Shown here: piece by piece, positions 1-5,940 of the stretch
Position numbering within the stretch: the stretch's first letter is position 1
Layout: every line of letters begins with the position of its first letter
Assembly (NCBI GenBank): GCA_913046805.1
Contig: CAJWTA010000054.1
Span: 1-7,661, forward strand
Source: an uncultured Fidelibacterota bacterium
Lineage (GTDB): Bacteria > Marinisomatota > Marinisomatia > Marinisomatales > TCS55
Length of the DNA stretch: 7,661 nucleotides
Direction of reading: 5' to 3'
Made by a program: the position numbers and the translations under genes
Notes under the pieces: generated by a model
Seen by the model: the letters and a program-made list of their open reading frames with translations, nothing else
Database searches by the model: none
What the model was told of the DNA's origin: nothing

Positions 1-180
1 TTTTATTTTTCCCGTATATTTTTTCTTATTATAACAGCTTACTACAATTCCACTCACCACCCTTTTTCCGAGTGGAGCGCTTACAGTGCAGCCTACTGTC
101 ACACTTGGAGCAAGATTATCTGGAACCTTGTAAGAAAAAACTTGGAAGCTCGAAATCGGAAATGAAACATCGGCAAACAT
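1..180 (-). CDS. priA: Primosomal protein N' (PriA replication-restart helicase), N-terminal fragment cut by the window edge
   Basis: Reading the minus strand from an ATG at 180 gives 60 open codons that run off the window at position 1. The peptide begins MFADVSFPISSFQVFSYKVP and contains GCTVSAPLGKRVVSGIVV at about residues 30-47. This matches the 3'-DNA-binding domain at the start of PriA: a short beta strand, then 'F.Y.VP..L....VG..V..P.G.R...GIV'. PriA reloads the replicative helicase at stalled forks. Only the first part of this domain is visible; the helicase motifs and zinc-binding cysteines would lie outside the window. The start is 27 nt after the rplI stop, with no good Shine-Dalgarno sequence. 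PriA next to S6-S18-L9 recalls the E. coli operon in which PriB sits between S6 and S18. The family call is inferred from this short segment, helped by the correct methionine start and fully open frame. Confidence 0.8.
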   Translation of the reverse strand, partial: MFADVSFPISSFQVFSYKVPDNLAPSVTVGCTVSAPLGKRVVSGIVVSCYNKKKYTGKIK

Positions 181-207
181 ATTTTAATATACCGACTTTA
201 ATTCAAA

Positions 208-651
208 TTAAGCTTTAATTACGTATACTTTAATTTCCTGTTTTTGACCATTGGATAATTTAATGGGCACACTGTGAACCCCGAGCTCTTTAATGGGCTG
301 GTCCAATAAAATTGATTGTCGCTCAATATTTATATCTTTTTCAGTTAAAGCTTTATGAATATCTAAATTGGTTACCGATCCAAACATTTTATCTTCCTCG
401 CCGACTTCAACTTCAATTGAAATTTCAACTTTAGCTAATTCACCTGCTAATTCTTGATTGGCTTTTGATTCCCTATCTGCTCTTTTTTGTATGGTTTTTT
501 TCTGTTCTTTTGCTAACGCAACATTTTGCTTGGATGATCGGACTGCTATACCCTTCGGAAACAAAAAATTTCTGGCATAACCCGGTTTAACTTTTACAAT
601 GTCACCAATTTCTCCAAGAGACTCATGCTCTTTTAATAGTATTACTTCCAT
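208..651 (-). CDS. rplI: 50S ribosomal protein L9
   Basis: This 147-residue protein has the usual length for bacterial L9. Residues 1-40 form the rRNA-binding N-domain, with the hallmark VKPGYARNFLFPKG at 21-34. Residues about 41-75 are a charged, lysine- and glutamate-rich stretch matching the long connecting helix. The C-domain follows, with KMFGSVTNLDI at 88-98. L9 binds domain V of 23S rRNA near the base of the L1 stalk and helps maintain reading frame and fidelity. The ATG is 2 nt after the rpsR stop; the leader has only a weak purine run (GAGAG), so coupled translation from rpsR is likely. It is the last ribosomal gene of the S6-S18-L9 set. Nothing is truncated or unusual. The assignment is secure. 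Confidence 0.97.
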   Translation of the reverse strand: MEVILLKEHESLGEIGDIVKVKPGYARNFLFPKGIAVRSSKQNVALAKEQKKTIQKRADRESKANQELAGELAKVEISIEVEVGEEDKMFGSVTNLDIHKALTEKDINIERQSILLDQPIKELGVHSVPIKLSNGQKQEIKVYVIKA

Positions 652-653
652 TA

Positions 654-884
654 TTAACTCTCTGTGCTAGTATTAGTATATGGCATTAAGGCTATGTTTC
701 TCGCTTTTTTAATTGCGCGAACCAATTTGCGATGCATCTTTGCGCTTGTTCCGGTTACTCTTCTAGGCATTATCTTGCCTTGATCTGTAACAAACCTCCT
801 TAAAAGCTTTACGTCTTTATAATCAATATCCGAAATAGAATTTTCTTTAAAATAACAATATTTTCTTTTGCTTTGGAATGCCAT
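654..884 (-). CDS. rpsR: 30S ribosomal protein S18
   Basis: A 76-residue basic protein with the S18 core: [20 protein letters not shown] at 21-40, then [20 protein letters not shown] and [10 protein letters not shown]18 pairs with S6 on the platform of the small subunit. The N-terminal part carries one cysteine (KYCYF), and the usual 'GTCAKHQR' cysteine is serine here, so this is a form that cannot make the full zinc site; such forms are familiar in Bacteroidetes-like groups. The start codon overlaps the rpsF stop by one base (TAATG). A GAGGAG ribosome-binding sequence lies inside the end of rpsF, 8 nt upstream. The tight overlap suggests that S6 and S18 are made in equal amounts. Assignment secure. 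Confidence 0.97.
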   Translation of the reverse strand: MAFQSKRKYCYFKENSISDIDYKDVKLLRRFVTDQGKIMPRRVTGTSAKMHRKLVRAIKKARNIALMPYTNTSTES

Positions 885-1408
885 TATTCGGTCTCCTCGT
901 TTTCTTTACCTTTATCAGACTTATCATCTTCAGGTGCTTCTTCTTCGGGCTCTGATTCAACTTCAAGTGCTTCTTCTTCGGGCTCCTTCATTTCACTGTC
1001 TTCCGTATTTTCTGGTTTATCTTCTTTTAAAGGCTTAGTTGTTTTTTCTGCACTACCTTTTGTCGAATCTTTTTTATCTTCTTCGTTAGATGACACTTTT
1101 TCTGATTGTTTATTTGGTTTCTCATCTAAAACTACGGTTTGATTTCTTAAGATTGATTTTTGAAGAACCATAAATCTTTCAAAGCTGTCAATATTTTCAG
1201 GCGATTCAGTTTCAAAGTGTAGCAATACATACGAACCATACTTATGCTCTTGAATATTGTAGGCCAATCTTTTCTTTCCCCAAACAAAATGATTTATAGG
1301 ATTAAATCCAAAGCCTGAGATTGTTTCAGAAACTGTCTTCATGACCTCGTCGAGTTTTCCTTGTTCGTAATTTGGGTTAACTATATATAAACTTTCATAA
1401 TATCTCAT
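884..1408 (-). CDS. rpsF: 30S ribosomal protein S6 with a long acidic C-terminal tail
   Basis: Residues 1-95 are a complete S6 ferredoxin-like domain: [12 protein letters not shown] at the start, [10 protein letters not shown] at 43-52 and [10 protein letters not shown] at 57-66. S6 binds S18 and 16S rRNA in the platform. Residues about 96-174 form an extra low-complexity tail rich in Glu, Asp, Lys and Ser, much longer than in compact S6 proteins of about 95-135 residues. Within it EPEEEA occurs at 142-147 and again at 153-158, an 11-residue duplication mirrored in the DNA. The tail is likely disordered; its role is unknown. The ATG has a strong upstream AAGGAG and follows the hppA stop by 18 nt. 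The start is well supported because the S6 family begins with M.YE at this point. Confidence 0.96.
   Translation of the reverse strand: MRYYESLYIVNPNYEQGKLDEVMKTVSETISGFGFNPINHFVWGKKRLAYNIQEHKYGSYVLLHFETESPENIDSFERFMVLQKSILRNQTVVLDEKPNKQSEKVSSNEEDKKDSTKGSAEKTTKPLKEDKPENTEDSEMKEPEEEALEVESEPEEEAPEDDKSDKGKENEETE
893..898 (-). promoter_or_regulatory. Shine-Dalgarno sequence for rpsR
   Basis: On the minus strand this reads GAGGAG, 8 nt before the rpsR ATG and inside the last codons of rpsF. It supports the chosen start of S18 at 884 and allows both independent initiation and coupling to S6 translation. Confidence 0.7.
934..985. repeat. Two direct copies of a 19-bp sequence inside the rpsF tail
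   Basis: The plus-strand sequence gtgcttcttcttcgggctc occurs identically at 934-952 and 967-985, giving a 33-bp period, which is a whole number of codons. On the coding strand each copy encodes EPEEEA. This looks like an in-frame duplication that lengthened the acidic tail of S6. Low-complexity Glu codons make slippage easy, so the repeat may vary in copy number between strains; that last point is inference. Confidence 0.85.
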
Positions 1409-1415
1409 ATTATAT

Positions 1416-1421
1416 CTCCTT
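1416..1421 (-). promoter_or_regulatory. Shine-Dalgarno sequence for rpsF
   Basis: The minus strand reads AAGGAG with a 7-nt spacer before the rpsF ATG at 1408. It sits in the 18-nt gap after the hppA stop. It is among the best ribosome-binding sites in the window, as expected for a highly expressed ribosomal protein gene. Confidence 0.75.
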
Positions 1422-1426
1422 CAATT

Positions 1427-3586
1427 CTATGCTATCAATGGTGCAATAACTAATGACACAACCGACATGAGCTTTATTAAAATATTTAGCGACGGGCCCG
1501 AAGTATCTTTAAATGGGTCTCCAACGGTATCTCCAACAACTGCGGCTTTATGGGCCTCTGAGCCCTTGCCATAGGATTTTCCATCAACATTGATTCCTTC
1601 TTCAATCATTTTCTTAGCATTGTCCCATGCTCCTCCAGAATTTGATTGAAAAATTGCCATTAAAACACCAGAGACAGTAACTCCAGCTAAAAGTCCCCCT
1701 AAAATTTCAGGACCTTGGTCACTTCCGAGCAACTTAGGTACAAAGCCTACCAATACAGGGGTAATCACCGCTAACATTCCTGGAACTACCATCTCTCGAA
1801 TAGCGGATTGCGTTGAAATTTCTACGCATTTCCCATGCTGGGCTTTTCCATCTGCAGCCTCAAACGTTTTTATGTCTTCTTCAGACCACTTATCCCCATC
1901 TTTATATTTTTTCAAAACAGCTAATGCTGCTTTTAATTCTGGAATGGTATTGAACTGTCTGCGCACTTCTTCGATCATGGACATAGCTGCTCTTCCAACT
2001 GCACCCATAGCTAGCGAAGAGAATAGAAAAGGTAGCATTCCTCCAACAAATAAACCTGCCATCACCATCGGATTAGCAATATCAATGGACTCGATTCCAG
2101 TCTGAACCATAAACGCTGCAAACAGAGCTAAAGCTGTTAAAGCAGCAGATCCGATTGCAAACCCTTTTCCAATAGCAGCTGTAGTATTTCCAACAGCATC
2201 CAGCTTATCAGTTCTTTCTCTAACTTCAGCTGGTAATTCCGCCATTTCAGCAATTCCACCTGCATTATCGGATATAGGTCCATACGCATCTACCGCAAGC
2301 TGAATACCAGTATTTGCTAACATGCCCAAAGCTGCCATTGCAATACCGTATAGCCCGGCGAAATAATATGCTCCTACAATACCAGCAGAAATAATCAAAA
2401 TAGGACCAGCTGTTGATTGCATACCGACACCAAGACCAGCAATAATATTTGTAGCTGGTCCGGTTAAAGATTGACGCGTAATTGAAAGGGTAGGAGAAGT
2501 ATTGGTTCCTGTATAATGTTCAGTGATTAAACCAATTCCAAGTCCAGCTACAAGCCCAATTGTTGACGCCCAGAAAACGCCTAAACTGGAATAATCATTT
2601 CCGCTGAGGGAAAAAGTCTCTGGTAAAAGATTTGTAATCAACAAATACATCACCGCAACCATTAAAGCAGACGAGCCAAACTCTCCAACATTCAGAGCTT
2701 TTTGTGGACTACCTCCTTCTTTAACGGACACTAAAAAAGTTCCAATGATTGAAACAATTACACCAGAAGAGGCAATTAATAATGGCAGAACAACAAATGA
2801 GACATCGAAAGAGCCAAAAGATAAAATACTTGCACCAAGTACCATTGAGCCTATTATTGAACCAACATAAGACTCGAACAAGTCAGCTCCCATACCCGCA
2901 ACATCACCAACGTTATCACCTACATTATCTGCGATTGTTGCAGGGTTCAAGGGGTGGTCTTCAGGAATGCCTGCCTCAACTTTTCCAACAAGGTCAGCGC
3001 CTACATCTGCCGCTTTTGTGTAAATACCTCCACCGACTCTTGCAAAAAGAGCTATGGATGAAGCTCCAAGAGAAAAACCAGAAATAACAGTTAAAATCCT
3101 ATCATAGTCGTTATCAAAAAACGAGAGGTAGAGGATTAACAGAACACTCAACCCAATAACGCCTAAGCCAACAACAGACAATCCCATAACAGATCCACCG
3201 GTAAATGCTACATTTAAGGCAGGCGCTAATCCAGTTCTAGCAGCATGCGTAGTGCGGTTATTTGCCTTTGTTGCAACTCTCATTCCCAAAAACCCAGCGA
3301 AACCTGAAGTCAATGCACCTACAATAAATGAAAGTGCAACCAGAGAACTTGAATTTGGATTTCCATGGTTTGCAAACGCCAAAAGAACTGCCACTACAAT
3401 AACAAAAACGGATAGCACTCGATATTCTGCTTTCAAAAATGCCATGGCACCATCCGAAATATCTTTTCCTATGCGTACCATTTTTTCAGTTCCCTGGTCT
3501 TGTTTATTTATCCAGGTTGTTTTCCAAAATGCAAAGAGCATTGCCAATACTCCTGAACATACTGTTAAATACAAAAAATTATTCAC
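1427..3586 (-). CDS. hppA: Membrane-bound ion-translocating pyrophosphatase (K+-dependent type; Na+ or H+ pump)
   Basis: This 719-residue multi-pass membrane protein hydrolyses pyrophosphate and uses the energy to pump Na+ or H+ out across the inner membrane. The family's active-site motifs are present: [20 protein letters not shown] at 185-204, [22 protein letters not shown] at 207-228, [12 protein letters not shown] at 433-444, [10 protein letters not shown] at 466-475, and GGAWDNAKK and [20 protein letters not shown] near the C-terminus. Alanine at 470 in GNTTAA is the known mark of K+-dependent enzymes (K+-independent ones have lysine there). Glu238 in DLFESYVG occupies the position seen in Na+-pumping members, so Na+ transport is plausible, but residue-level subfamily assignment needs an alignment. 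The start is GTG, with GAGGAG 6 nt upstream; an in-frame stop lies just upstream, excluding longer forms. It lies 27 nt after pth and 18 nt before rpsF. Confidence 0.97.
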   Translation of the reverse strand: MNNFLYLTVCSGVLAMLFAFWKTTWINKQDQGTEKMVRIGKDISDGAMAFLKAEYRVLSVFVIVVAVLLAFANHGNPNSSSLVALSFIVGALTSGFAGFLGMRVATKANNRTTHAARTGLAPALNVAFTGGSVMGLSVVGLGVIGLSVLLILYLSFFDNDYDRILTVISGFSLGASSIALFARVGGGIYTKAADVGADLVGKVEAGIPEDHPLNPATIADNVGDNVGDVAGMGADLFESYVGSIIGSMVLGASILSFGSFDVSFVVLPLLIASSGVIVSIIGTFLVSVKEGGSPQKALNVGEFGSSALMVAVMYLLITNLLPETFSLSGNDYSSLGVFWASTIGLVAGLGIGLITEHYTGTNTSPTLSITRQSLTGPATNIIAGLGVGMQSTAGPILIISAGIVGAYYFAGLYGIAMAALGMLANTGIQLAVDAYGPISDNAGGIAEMAELPAEVRERTDKLDAVGNTTAAIGKGFAIGSAALTALALFAAFMVQTGIESIDIANPMVMAGLFVGGMLPFLFSSLAMGAVGRAAMSMIEEVRRQFNTIPELKAALAVLKKYKDGDKWSEEDIKTFEAADGKAQHGKCVEISTQSAIREMVVPGMLAVITPVLVGFVPKLLGSDQGPEILGGLLAGVTVSGVLMAIFQSNSGGAWDNAKKMIEEGINVDGKSYGKGSEAHKAAVVGDTVGDPFKDTSGPSLNILIKLMSVVSLVIAPLIA

Positions 3587-3592
3587 TAGATA

Positions 3593-3598
3593 CTCCTC
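3593..3598 (-). promoter_or_regulatory. Shine-Dalgarno sequence fixing the GTG start of hppA
   Basis: The minus strand reads GAGGAG, 6 nt before GTG at 3586. No ATG is available upstream in frame before a stop, so this site decides the start codon of the pyrophosphatase. Confidence 0.75.
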
Positions 3599-3613
3599 AC
3601 GTTAAAAAAATAT

Positions 3614-4168
3614 TTAAGCATTGAATTGATTCATTGTTCTGTTCAATCCGTTGTGTATAATCGACTCTACCGCATCCGACGTATTGACAATGCTTTCGTT
3701 AGCTATAACTTGATCTTTCTTGCTAAAATTCTTTAATACATATTTTTCTGATGGTCTTAGATTTTTTCCAGAAGCAATTCCAAACCTAATTCTTGGAAAT
3801 TTATTGGTTCCCAATCGATAAATGATTGACTCCATTCCTTTGTGGCAACCATCTCCACCTGATGGTTTAATTCTTATTTTGCCAAGCGGTAGGTCAACAT
3901 CATCAAAAATAATGTATAGATTTTCAAGCTTGATATTCCACTTTTTAACTAAAGATTTAATGATTAATCCGCTATTATTCATACCAGTTGTAGGTTTAAC
4001 CAAAACTATTTTCTCTTTTGTATTTTCAGCAAAAACGTATTCACCTTTACCTGGACGTAGGTTCGTATTCCATCGCCTACACAATTCATCTATGACCCAA
4101 AAACCTGCATTATGTTTTGTTTGAGCGAAGTGATTTCCAGGATTACCTAAACCTATAAATGAATGCAT
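3614..4168 (-). CDS. pth: Peptidyl-tRNA hydrolase
   Basis: This 184-residue cytoplasmic enzyme releases peptides from peptidyl-tRNAs that drop off ribosomes, recycling the tRNA. The family pattern is clear: IGLGNPG at 5-11, TKHNAGF at 17-23 with the catalytic histidine at 19, KPTTGMNNSG at 58-67 with the substrate-binding asparagine, and IIFDDVDLPLGKIRIKPSGG at 86-105 with Asp90. The segment usually written GGHNG(L/M) reads GCHKGM at 107-112, so the Asn equivalent to E. coli Asn114 is Lys110. The ATG directly precedes the first strand, as in the family, and lies 6 nt after the rplY stop. No strong ribosome-binding site is visible, so translation may be coupled to rplY. The pairing of pth with rplY and prs is common in bacteria. 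Length is normal. Confidence 0.96.
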   Translation of the reverse strand: MHSFIGLGNPGNHFAQTKHNAGFWVIDELCRRWNTNLRPGKGEYVFAENTKEKIVLVKPTTGMNNSGLIIKSLVKKWNIKLENLYIIFDDVDLPLGKIRIKPSGGDGCHKGMESIIYRLGTNKFPRIRFGIASGKNLRPSEKYVLKNFSKKDQVIANESIVNTSDAVESIIHNGLNRTMNQFNA

Positions 4169-4174
4169 GTACTT

Positions 4175-4861
4175 CTAATCAGAGCTTTCATCTGCAGGTT
4201 TCTCATCTTTGTCGGTTTCATCAGAAGATTTCTCATCTTCAGGCGAATCTTGTGTCTCAGCAGCCTCTTCACCTTCTTCAGTTTCTTCTTCAGGTGCAAC
4301 AACTTCTGCTTCTGCTTTTGGTGCAGCACAAACTGCAATTGTAGTGTCTTCTGGGGACAACAATTCAGTATCTGCAGGAAGTTCTATGTCGCTTGCAAAA
4401 ACAGCACCATTAAGTTCAAGGTTAGTAATATCGACATCAATACTATCTGGAACGTCTGTTGGAAAACATTCTATATCAATGAGATTTGCCGATTGAGAAA
4501 CGATTCCACCCTCAACGGCTCCGACTGAATCTCCAACTAAGTTTAATGGAATACTAAATTTCATCTTTACATCTCTTCTGACTCGCAAAAGATCAAGATG
4601 AATTATTTCTTCAGTGACGGGATGATACTGAGCTTCCTTTACAGTTACATAGATAGTGTTTCCATCTAACTCTAGTTCAAAAACATGTTGACCGGTTTGA
4701 ATAGCTTTGTGTAAAACTTTTTTATCGATCGACATGTTATGATTATCTTCACCGCCATAATAATAATTAACTGGTATTTTACCATTTCGCCTCAAAGACC
4801 TTGCGGCTGCATTACCTGTCTTGGTTCTTGGTTCAAGGTTTAGTTTAAAAAATGATTCCAT
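4175..4861 (-). CDS. rplY: 50S ribosomal protein L25, CTC/TL5-type with acidic C-terminal tail
   Basis: A 228-residue long form of L25. Residues 1-93 are the 5S rRNA-binding domain: RTKTGNAAARSLRRNGKIPV at 12-31, YYGG, then YHPVTEEIIHLDLLRV at 79-94. Residues about 94-180 match the extra beta domain of TL5/CTC proteins, with the family-like stretch SIPLNLVGDSVGAVEGGIV and later DVPDSIDVDITNLELN. Residues 181-228 are a highly acidic tail rich in Glu, Asp, Ala and Ser, probably disordered. L25 stabilises 5S rRNA in the central protuberance. The gene begins 14 nt after the prs stop, with no clear ribosome-binding site, and ends 6 nt before pth. The tail resembles that of S6 in this window in composition but not in detailed sequence. 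Confidence 0.95.
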   Translation of the reverse strand: MESFFKLNLEPRTKTGNAAARSLRRNGKIPVNYYYGGEDNHNMSIDKKVLHKAIQTGQHVFELELDGNTIYVTVKEAQYHPVTEEIIHLDLLRVRRDVKMKFSIPLNLVGDSVGAVEGGIVSQSANLIDIECFPTDVPDSIDVDITNLELNGAVFASDIELPADTELLSPEDTTIAVCAAPKAEAEVVAPEEETEEGEEAAETQDSPEDEKSSDETDKDEKPADESSD

Positions 4862-4875
4862 AATATTTACCCAAT

Positions 4876-5820
4876 TTAAAATTCAAATAGAGCGCTTACT
4901 GATTTACCATCATAAACGCGTTTAATTGCTTCTGCAAATACTTCAGATACTGTAACTATTTGCATATTATCTAATTTTTTATCTTCCGGTATAGAAACCG
5001 TATCAGTTACAATCAGCTTGCTTATTACAGAATCTTTCAATCTGTCAATAGCGGGCCCAGATAAAACAGCATGCGTCGCAACAGCAGTAACACTTTTGGC
5101 ACCATTTTCTATGGCAGCACTTGCTGCATTAACAGTTGTACCAGCAGTATCAATCATATCATCAATGATCAGAACATCCTTTTTTTTCAAGTCACCGATT
5201 AAATGCATAACTTGTGCTTTATTTGGAGCATATCTTCTTTTATCAATTAAAGCGAAATGCATCCCAAGCTTTTTAGCATAAGATTGACTCATTCTAGCAG
5301 AGCCAACATCTGGAGAAAGCACCACGGAATTATCCTGATTAAATTCAAGAGATTTAATAGCATCTAATAAGACCATTCTGCTGTATAAATGGTCAAATGG
5401 TATAGTTGCAAATCCTTGAATCTGTGTGGAGTGTAAATCCATTGTTATTATACGATCTGCTCCGGTTGCGGTTATAAGATCTACCATCACCCTTGAGGAA
5501 ATAGGAACACGAGGATTGTCCTTACGATCTTGTCTTCCATATCCAAAATATGGGACAACTGCAGTAACGGTTTTGGCAGAGGCTCTGACAGCCGCATCAA
5601 TAATTAAAATTAATTCCATAATATTTTCAGCAGGACTGTTCGTAGGCTGTATGATAAAAACATCGCAACCTCTAACGTTCTCTTCAAACTGAAGCCATAA
5701 CTCCCCATCAGAAAAAGTTTTAATTGTAAGTTGACCCAAATCCTTGCCTAAATAATTTGCAATGTCTTTGCCTAGGCCAGGATTACTACGTCCAGAAAAT
5801 ATTTTTAATTGATCATTCAT
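4876..5820 (-). CDS. prs: Ribose-phosphate pyrophosphokinase (PRPP synthetase)
   Basis: This 314-residue class I enzyme moves pyrophosphate from ATP to ribose-5-phosphate, making PRPP for purine, pyrimidine, histidine, tryptophan and NAD synthesis. Visible motifs are FSDGE at 36-40, the ATP-binding VVPYFGYGRQDRK at 88-100, MDLHSTQIQGF at 127-137, the ribose-phosphate region SPDVGSARMSQSYAKK at 169-184, the catalytic flexible-loop stretch DKRR at 193-196, and the PRPP-binding loop IIDDMIDTAGTT at 218-229. The length is typical. The SPDVGSA form in place of SPDVGGV resembles Bacteroidetes-like relatives. The ATG lies 11 nt downstream of tRNA-Gln, with no recognisable Shine-Dalgarno sequence, so the leader is produced by cutting the tRNA from the common transcript. 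rplY follows 14 nt later. Confidence 0.97.
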   Translation of the reverse strand: MNDQLKIFSGRSNPGLGKDIANYLGKDLGQLTIKTFSDGELWLQFEENVRGCDVFIIQPTNSPAENIMELILIIDAAVRASAKTVTAVVPYFGYGRQDRKDNPRVPISSRVMVDLITATGADRIITMDLHSTQIQGFATIPFDHLYSRMVLLDAIKSLEFNQDNSVVLSPDVGSARMSQSYAKKLGMHFALIDKRRYAPNKAQVMHLIGDLKKKDVLIIDDMIDTAGTTVNAASAAIENGAKSVTAVATHAVLSGPAIDRLKDSVISKLIVTDTVSIPEDKKLDNMQIVTVSEVFAEAIKRVYDGKSVSALFEF

Positions 5821-5831
5821 AATTTTACTTG

Positions 5832-5902
5832 CTGGGGCGTAGGGACTCGAACCCCAACTGCCTGGACCAAAACCAGGTGTCCTACCATTAGACGACGCCC
5901 CA
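5832..5902 (-). tRNA. tRNA-Gln (anticodon UUG)
   Basis: The minus strand folds into a standard cloverleaf. The acceptor stem TGGGGCG pairs with CGCCCCA, the D-arm is closed by GTC/GAC, the anticodon stem is CCTGG/CCAGG, and the 7-base loop TTTTGGT gives anticodon TTG. The T-arm stem TGGGG/CCCTA closes TTCGAGT. The weak first acceptor pair (T-A) and discriminator G are typical of tRNA-Gln. The 3' CCA is not encoded (the bases after the discriminator are CAA), so it must be added by a nucleotidyltransferase. The span is 71 nt including the discriminator. It lies between ispE and prs in the same direction and must be excised from that transcript or have its own promoter. Confidence 0.96.
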
Positions 5903-5940
5903 GTGTGATAATTAAGTTAAAAAGCTTTGATTAATGATAT

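Noticed and set aside
654..884. S18 suspected as degenerate because a zinc-ligand cysteine is missing
   Set aside because: Cysteine-poor S18 forms are normal in several bacterial groups, and the rest of the protein is intact.
873..1142. Plus-strand open frame encoding a serine-rich protein opposite rpsF
   Set aside because: It is the antisense reading of the Glu/Asp-rich tail codons of S6; Ser-rich content follows directly from that, and there is no ribosome-binding site or family pattern.
1409..1426. S6:S18-binding autoregulatory leader upstream of rpsF
   Set aside because: The known RNA element needs a structured leader; here only 18 nt separate hppA and rpsF, filled by the ribosome-binding site.
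2749..3087. Plus-strand open frame rich in Gln, His and Leu opposite hppA
   Set aside because: It lies wholly within strongly conserved hppA codons and has no recognisable domain.
3587..3613. Terminator between pth and hppA, suggested by a run of A/T
   Set aside because: There is no GC-rich inverted repeat before the run, so it does not form an intrinsic terminator.
4159..4528. Plus-strand open frames opposite the L25 tail
   Set aside because: Low-complexity antisense shadows of the acidic tail; leucine/serine composition is explained by the coding strand.
5018..5692. Two plus-strand open frames of 87-88 residues opposite prs
   Set aside because: Antisense of highly conserved PRPP synthetase motifs; the hydrophobic look is a by-product of the coding strand.
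5903..5940. Possible promoter for tRNA-Gln in the 38-nt gap after ispE
   Set aside because: The gap is AT-rich with TAATTA-like words, but no convincing -35 partner at proper spacing; such words are expected by chance at this base composition.
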